From positions 9,555-22,117 of the forward strand of contig NW_003115471.1 of assembly GCF_000003605.2 (NCBI RefSeq): 12,563 nt of DNA, read 5' to 3'. This document shows positions 8,923-12,563 of this stretch, piece after piece. Every line of letters starts with the position of its first letter. The stretch's first letter is position 1. The notes under the pieces were generated by a model. The model worked only from the letters and a program-made list of their open reading frames with translations. It was not told the origin of the DNA and did not search any database. Both the position numbers and the translations under genes were made by a program. The stretch comes from Saccoglossus kowalevskii (Eukaryota; Hemichordata; Enteropneusta; Harrimaniidae).

Positions 8923-9238
8923 CCAATAGATACTGGGGCATCAGAAACACTGCTGTCAAGAAAACAATATCAACGTATACATGTGTTGCAGAGACCTGCT
9001 TTGGAAGTAGAAAAGATGCTAAAAGCCAGTATTATTGAACCAAGTTGTAGTTCCTAGATCGTAGACGATATTATCATGTACGGCAGAGATGTATATGAGG
9101 AGTTAGAGCGTTTGAAAAGTATTAGACAGATTGCTGGTAGCCGGGATGTAATGTAATGTGACCTGTGCAGAACCAGTGTAATGTATTCGGGTCATATAGT
9201 GTGAAAAGATGGCGTAGCGACTGATCCAGTTAAAGGAG
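8923..9238 (+). pseudogene. protease and reverse transcriptase remnant
   Basis: One frame (8923-9054, stop TAG 9055-9057, then to TAA 9154-9156, and TGA 9202-9204) carries three family blocks set close together. First is the aspartic protease active site, P-I-D-T-G-A-S-E-T-L-L-S (8923-8958). Then comes the start of RT, E-V-E-K-M-L ... I-I-E-P-S (9004-9045). Then V-D-D-I-I-M-Y-G (9061-9084), which is the catalytic YVDD-type box with its first residue replaced. In intact elements several hundred bases separate each pair, so two deletions are inferred, one within 8970-9003 and one at about 9054-9060. The second removed the finger and most of the palm domain. The protease frame differs from the upstream Gag frame. 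Confidence 0.8.
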
Positions 9239-9623
9239 TGGCCAACGCCAAAAAGCGTGAAGGATGTAAGAATTCTTGGGAACGGCGTCCTACTACCGCC
9301 AGTATGTAAAAGGATCTGCCAAGTTAGCAGTACCTTTGCATAGATAAACGGAGAAAAATAGAATGTTTAACTGGGGTACAGAATGTATGATTACTTTCCA
9401 GGTAATAAAGGAGTGTCTGATGTCTGTTCCAGTACTATCGTATCCACAGGGAACAGGACAATGTGTGCTTGATACAGACGCAAGTAAAACAGGTATTGGT
9501 GCTGTCTTATCACAGGTCCAAGATGAAAAGGAAAAGGTGATAGCGTATGGCAGCAGGTCGCTTAGTAAAACCTCACAAAGAACCCCGCATTTAACGTCAC
9601 AGTATATACGTTTTAGTGAATAG
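9239..9623 (+). pseudogene. RT thumb/connection and truncated RNase H
   Basis: Frame 9239-9271 reads W-P-T-P-K-S-V-K-D-V-R, then a shift to the frame starting 9273, F-L-G-T-A-S-Y-Y-R-Q-Y-V-K-G. TAA at 9345-9347 interrupts; the frame resumes with ATG 9363 and runs to TAG 9621-9623. These are the RT thumb/connection motifs of Gypsy elements, followed by the start of RNase H with L-D-T-D-A-S (first catalytic Asp at 9477-9479), G-A-V-L-S-Q and I-A-Y-G-S-R-S-L-S-K. RNase H homology stops at Arg, codon 9579-9581. The last 13 codons derive from the LTR-end fragment and flanking DNA, so the remaining catalytic residues are missing. Confidence 0.85.
9583..9601 (+). repeat. 19-nt direct repeat, copy 2: stub of the 3' LTR
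   Basis: Identical to 7230-7248. It directly follows the truncated RNase H codons and is followed by AT-rich unrelated DNA. I read it as the last 19 nt of the 3' LTR, left after a deletion that took the end of RNase H, integrase and the rest of the LTR. Identity ends at 9602 where the flank begins. Confidence 0.65.
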
Positions 9624-10296
9624 CCTATTTTCAATGAGAATCAGTCTTTGCAATTTGTCTTTCCTTTTGTGTCTTTGTCCATAAAAAAAGTTCATGTGAA
9701 AATCTAATTCAGATTCTTACTCAGTAATGTTTTACTGTGCGCACACAATAGAAATATTTGTGGTTACCCATAAATTCAATTTAGCAACCTAATTCGTTTT
9801 GGGTTTGAATACATTCATAATAATTACCCAATTTACATAATAATTTATTTTCGGCTTTCCGCCAATTTTTTATCTCTGCTGTCAACTTTATTGAGTGGGG
9901 CTAATCATATTACTACTGATTGTCCATTGTTTTCTGTGTCTCGACTTCTTCCTGAATGCTTTAATATATGTAACTTTGGTAGACCTCTCCTAGATTTGTT
10001 CATTTCATGATTGTTGATTTATTAGCTGTTCACTTGCAAGACACAATGGTACATAGTACTCCTAGTATGTAAAAGTATGCCTCAATGGAAGTTTTTAAGT
10101 CTATTTTGAACTTGTGTTTGCCATATATTTTTGTGTACATGCTTCTGATGTCATTCTTGGCTCATTGGCTTGGCTCTTATCTAGTATGTGCATAAATTTA
10201 TTATTAGTCAGACGCTGCTGGATATGTTTTGGAAACTAGTACAAATGTATATTTATGGCAGTACTAATAAATATTTCAACATCCATCACATTTCAG
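9624..10296. other. non-coding, probable intron
   Basis: AT-rich with no recognisable motif, repeat or open frame. It lies between the relic and the next candidate exon and looks like intron sequence on the plus strand. Confidence 0.45.
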
Positions 10297-10321
10297 GCCA
10301 ATCAAAAGCCATCACCATCCA
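10297..10321 (+). CDS. candidate micro-exon (25 nt)
   Basis: Bounded by acceptor catcacatttcag and donor tcca|GTGAGT. In phase 0 it reads ANQKPSPS plus 1 nt, a Pro/Ser-rich linker. In the phase left by exon C (1 nt carried) it reads through as well. At 25 nt it is unusually short, and the call rests on its splice sites alone. Confidence 0.35.
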
Positions 10322-10634
10322 GTGAGTATGTAATAACTAATGTTTTTTAAGAAAAGTTTTCCACGTAGATTTACATGAACATAGATTTCAAGCAATCCAA
10401 CCTAACCTCATTATAATTCCTTTTCTAATTTCTCTGTGAAAATTTGCTCAGAAACTTTAAATATTCTGAATGTCTTCATATAGCAGACATCATTTATTGA
10501 CGGAGCACTGAGCAAGATAGCATGTTGTTAGTTTTGTTCTTGCATAATATATATTGTAGCATAAACTGGTCTTGTGGAATACATAATGAACTGTTGCAGA
10601 ATGTTTAAACAAATGTTATATCTCTCTTTTTCAG

Positions 10635-10694
10635 TAAGTATTGCAACACTGTTGGCATTTGGTCGAAGCCAAATTTGCATGCCATTCGAGTCTG
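10635..10694 (+). CDS. candidate exon (60 nt), unrecognised
   Basis: Strong acceptor (tctctctttttcag) and perfect donor (tctg|GTAAGT). Two of the three frames are open, one reading SIATLLAFGRSQICMPFES and the other KYCNTVGIWSKPNLHAIRV. The length is a multiple of three, so it could be skipped without a frameshift. It is the best-signalled exon in the right half of the window. I do not recognise the peptide. Confidence 0.42.
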
Positions 10695-10879
10695 GTAAGT
10701 ATCAGAAAACTTTATGTTCTGATGTTATTGCATTCAAAACTAACTTTACAAAGCTGTAGTGTGTACATCAAGCATGTTATATAATATGCTATGTTGTTGT
10801 CATGACATCTACAATTTACATGTACAGTGAGATGTTTCTTATTTCCATTTTTGATATGTTGTTATTTTCAACATTTTAG

Positions 10880-10970
10880 TCCCCTTTCGGACACAGTATC
10901 TCCAAAATGGCTGACTGATGGCTATTTTGTTTTAATTAATGCTGTTCCAGAGCAATATTTCTCAATATGA
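10880..10970 (+). CDS. possible terminal exon or chance open stretch
   Basis: After an acceptor-like caacattttag, frame 10881-10967 is open for 29 codons and ends in TGA (10968-10970). It fits the phase left by the KYCNTV frame of the preceding exon. In the other phase a TGA comes earlier. I see no donor in it, so it would be the last exon of one splice form. There is no motif support. Confidence 0.2.
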
Positions 10971-11258
10971 ACAAGTACTCGTTTGACGATCAGATACAAG
11001 ATGTCAATCATTTTAATGTTAAAAAATCATCATAATCAAGCATCATCTTCTAGATCCATACTTCTGACATGTTTATGTTCCAACTATATTACTATAAACA
11101 AAACTATGTCTTAAATTTGATAATTAAAAGGAACTGTGCAACAAAAACGAATATAGGAATTTTTTTTAAATTATTTATGTGGAATACTTTTGGTGCTTTG
11201 GATTTTGATGTTTTTATATTTATTTGTTGTTATTTTATTGTTGTATTTATTATTGAAG
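10971..11258. other. non-coding, probable intron
   Basis: Very T-rich toward its end, as expected before an acceptor. An open frame from 11069 runs through it but is rich in Phe, Ile and Tyr encoded by T-runs, so I take only its last part (from 11259) as meaningful. Confidence 0.35.
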
Positions 11259-11560
11259 GGAAACTCCTGAGATTTTATTATGAACAAAATGGAAAATGTT
11301 CATGGTAAAACAATTCCATTAAAATAAATTTCCGTAAAGGAAAATTCATTGGCAATGGTGGTATGCGTAATGCGTACCACTGCAGCATTGCAGAATATGA
11401 AGTTGTATCTAATAAAACAAAATATGTCTATAAAGAACATATTCAAGCAAGCATCAAAATGATGCATGAAAATTATTATGAAAACCATGGAAAGACTTTT
11501 AAAGAATTGGAATTCATTATGGCTAAGCGTGTGAGCATGCAATTACTGCATATTGTTTAG
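11259..11560 (+). pseudogene. alpha-kinase N-lobe fragment, interrupted by a stop
   Basis: In one frame: LRFYYEQNGKCSW, TAA (11306-11308), then NNSIKINFRKGKFIGNGGMR, AYHC, ..., KYVYKEH, ..., KELEFIMAKRVSMQLL and TAG (11558-11560). Known: alpha-kinases (the eEF2 kinase/MHCK family) have a Trp-bearing segment, then a k.FG.GaMR.ay block, a strand with the ATP-binding Lys in a V-x-K pattern and a helix resembling ELE..a.AKR. All four occur in the right order, with Lys at 11432-11434. The catalytic C-lobe (D.Q region and zinc-binding His/Cys) is not present. An acceptor-like AG ends at 11258. The stop after Trp means either a decayed paralogue, an exon starting later (only a weak AG at 11338-11339 offers itself) or a sequencing error. 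The family call is from motif memory only. Confidence 0.5.
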
Positions 11561-11577
11561 TTTATTATTAATCAACT

Positions 11578-11660
11578 GTTGTTTGCATGTTACGTTTTAT
11601 TGATTTTTATTTGAAGCAGTTGTTTGCATGTCACATTTGGTTTAATTTATTTCATTTTTA
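11578..11660. repeat. decayed ~41-bp tandem duplication
   Basis: gttgtttgcatgt occurs at 11578-11590 and again at 11619-11631, a period of 41 nt, with weaker similarity after each copy. It looks like an old tandem duplication just after the kinase-like frame ends. Confidence 0.45.
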
Positions 11661-12139
11661 AAACATTTTATTTTTTTTCACATATATTGTTTTATCACAT
11701 GGAAACACAATATTCCATTTTGATTTGTGGATAAAAGCTATTTTTTTATGTGCTTACAAACACTATCCACTCAAGTCATGTATTTTGTTTCAAATGTTTT
11801 CATGAACTATATTTAAATATTTATTTTGTGCTTGTTCATTTCTTTGATTTATTGAATAGGTTTTGAACAACTTGTTGTTACTAAAACACATTTGTTTTTA
11901 AAGTTGTCCTCCCGAGCATTCGAAATGTAATCTTTCTTGTGTAAATACATTCACACAAAATTTTATGAATTATATGCTTTCACTGAATGTTTAGCGAATT
12001 TATTGTTAATGCTAAAAAACAAATGTTTCTGATGTAGTATTCTGATAATCTCAGCTTTACACAAGAAATTTGTCTGGGCATTGCTTGATTCAATGTTGCC
12101 AATCATAAAAATACTTGCCTAATGACAATTTAATTTTAG
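11661..12139. other. non-coding, probable intron
   Basis: AT-rich with no open frames of note. It ends in a usable acceptor (tttaattttag, to 12139). Confidence 0.4.
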
Positions 12140-12222
12140 GGGGTTCAGACTAAGATGCTTGGAAAAATGCAATGCGACTTGTTCCAGCAAATAGCACCTC
12201 CTGAGTATGGTGAAACACCAAG
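12140..12222 (+). CDS. candidate exon (83 nt), perhaps same host gene
   Basis: Bounded by acceptor taattttag and donor ccaag|GTTAGT. Only phase 0 is open, reading GVQTKMLGKMQCDLFQ and then QIAPPEYGETP, ending in phase 2. The frame also stays open past the donor to TGA at 12359-12361, so readthrough is possible. A faint resemblance to the stretch after the kinase helix in invertebrate alpha-kinases (a P.E.FGE..-like segment) would suit the upstream fragment, but this is too weak to assign. Gene identity is unknown. Confidence 0.35.
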
Positions 12223-12361
12223 GTTAGTTTACAACAACATTTTTAGCTCCGCTGTCATTGAAGATATCAGGCAGGCCGGACAGGGAGGGAGACAAAGAAT
12301 TTCACATTTCTTGTGTAACTTGCTGTTTTATGCAACTTTTTCTGCTGTTACATACCCATGA

Positions 12362-12563
12362 ACATATCATCCTGCCCGTACATTTACATTGTGTTATTTT
12401 TGTGGAAAGTCAGTTGGTGTGCATTTTGAGAGCTTGTGCACTAATTGAAGGTTCAGTAGTAAATGTTTTTGTTTGTTCATGGTATTATAATGCTGAACAT
12501 CGATTTTCGTTTGTCCGTTCTTCGGGAATCATATTCCAGAATCCTGTGGACCAAATCTTGTCA
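12362..12563. other. non-coding end of window
   Basis: AT-rich with no motif or splice pair that I can support. Confidence 0.4.

Larger units (their letters stand above)
7325..8929 (+). pseudogene. retrotransposon Gag, broken
   Basis: N-terminal part: from ATG 7383 one frame runs to TGA 7818-7820, interrupted by TAG at 7548-7550. It is acidic and rich in Glu, Gln and Ala. Region 7821-7932 is out of frame. Capsid-like part: 7933-8226 and on to 8364 in the same frame, with TAG at 8224 and 8344, then a frame change near 8365, continuing 8367-8423 to TAA 8424-8426. It carries the family pattern W-R-D-Y-K near 7990 and R-F-G-P-G-G-Q-A near 8165, as in the capsids of Mag/CsRN1-type Gypsy elements. 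C-terminal part: 8456-8929 with a damaged zinc knuckle. Gag would form the virus-like particle and bind the RNA genome. At least four stops and two or three frameshifts make this a pseudogene. Confidence 0.82.
6480..9601 (+). mobile_element. Ty3/Gypsy LTR retrotransposon relic, deleted
   Basis: Seen in order on the plus strand: a promoter-like block, an LTR 3' end with primer-binding-site candidate, Gag, protease, RT and RNase H remnants, then a 19-nt copy of the LTR end at 9583-9601. The order Gag-PR-RT-RH and the sequences are those of Ty3/Gypsy (Metaviridae) elements, and the capsid resembles the Mag/CsRN1-type group of marine invertebrates (family knowledge). Integrase, the rest of RNase H and almost all of the 3' LTR are absent. 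Numerous stops and frameshifts mean no protein can be made. The right edge is fairly sharp; the left edge is arbitrary, because with no full 3' LTR to compare the LTR start cannot be placed. No convincing target-site duplication of the right flank (gtata) was found. Confidence 0.85.

Noticed and set aside
9602-10296. Integrase or envelope genes downstream of RNase H
   Set aside because: No zinc-finger HHCC, DDE pattern or envelope-like frame can be read after 9601; the element ends there.
11069-11258. First part of the open frame leading into the kinase-like block
   Set aside because: Its composition is Phe/Ile/Tyr from T-runs, typical of an intron end, and an acceptor-like AG at 11257-11258 fits better as the boundary.
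1-12563. Prokaryotic defence or mobile systems, CRISPR arrays, rRNA or tRNA genes
   Set aside because: No spaced identical repeats of CRISPR type, no operon-like gene packing, no ribosome-binding sites ahead of ORFs and no cloverleaf with conserved loop sequences seen by eye; the DNA is clearly intron-bearing eukaryotic.

Overview
This is eukaryotic, almost certainly invertebrate animal, nuclear DNA. It is AT-rich and gene-poor. The credible coding pieces are short and bounded by GT-AG splice signals, and the centre holds the wreck of a Ty3/Gypsy LTR retrotransposon whose Gag resembles the Mag/CsRN1-type elements of marine invertebrates. A possible alpha-kinase fragment would fit a bivalve or another lophotrochozoan, where such kinases are often expanded. 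That species guess is inference from family knowledge.

Layout. 1-860: non-coding, with one 11-bp tandem duplication. 872-1124: a cluster of promoter-like motifs (two opposed E2F-like sites, two opposed octamers, an E-box). 1130-3110: nothing recognised. 3115-3585, minus strand: a possible two-exon small ORF, with a CCAAT/octamer/E-box cluster upstream at 3872-3921. 4128-4342: a minisatellite of six 36-bp units built on an NNNTTT hexamer rhythm. 5241-6010: three short candidate exons of a plus-strand gene. About 6480-9601: the retrotransposon relic. 10297-12222: further candidate exons, including a piece at 11259-11560 that resembles the N-lobe of an alpha-kinase.

The retrotransposon lies on the plus strand and is dead. 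Readable parts, in order, are a leader with three hairpins, an LTR 3' end and primer-binding-site candidate (7230-7269), a Gag start with a duplicated ~57-bp block, a capsid-like domain, one zinc knuckle that has lost a cysteine, the protease DTG motif, the RT YVDD-type box, the RT thumb/connection and the first third of RNase H. There are several in-frame stops and frameshifts and at least three internal deletions. RNase H stops at a 19-nt copy of the LTR end, so the rest of RNase H, integrase and nearly all of the 3' LTR are gone. The relic appears to sit in an intron of the plus-strand gene.

The host gene is not firmly identified. Exon phases cannot be chained uniquely by eye, and the kinase-like frame carries a stop, so it may be a decayed paralogue. 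I found no CRISPR array, rRNA, tRNA or bacterial operon.
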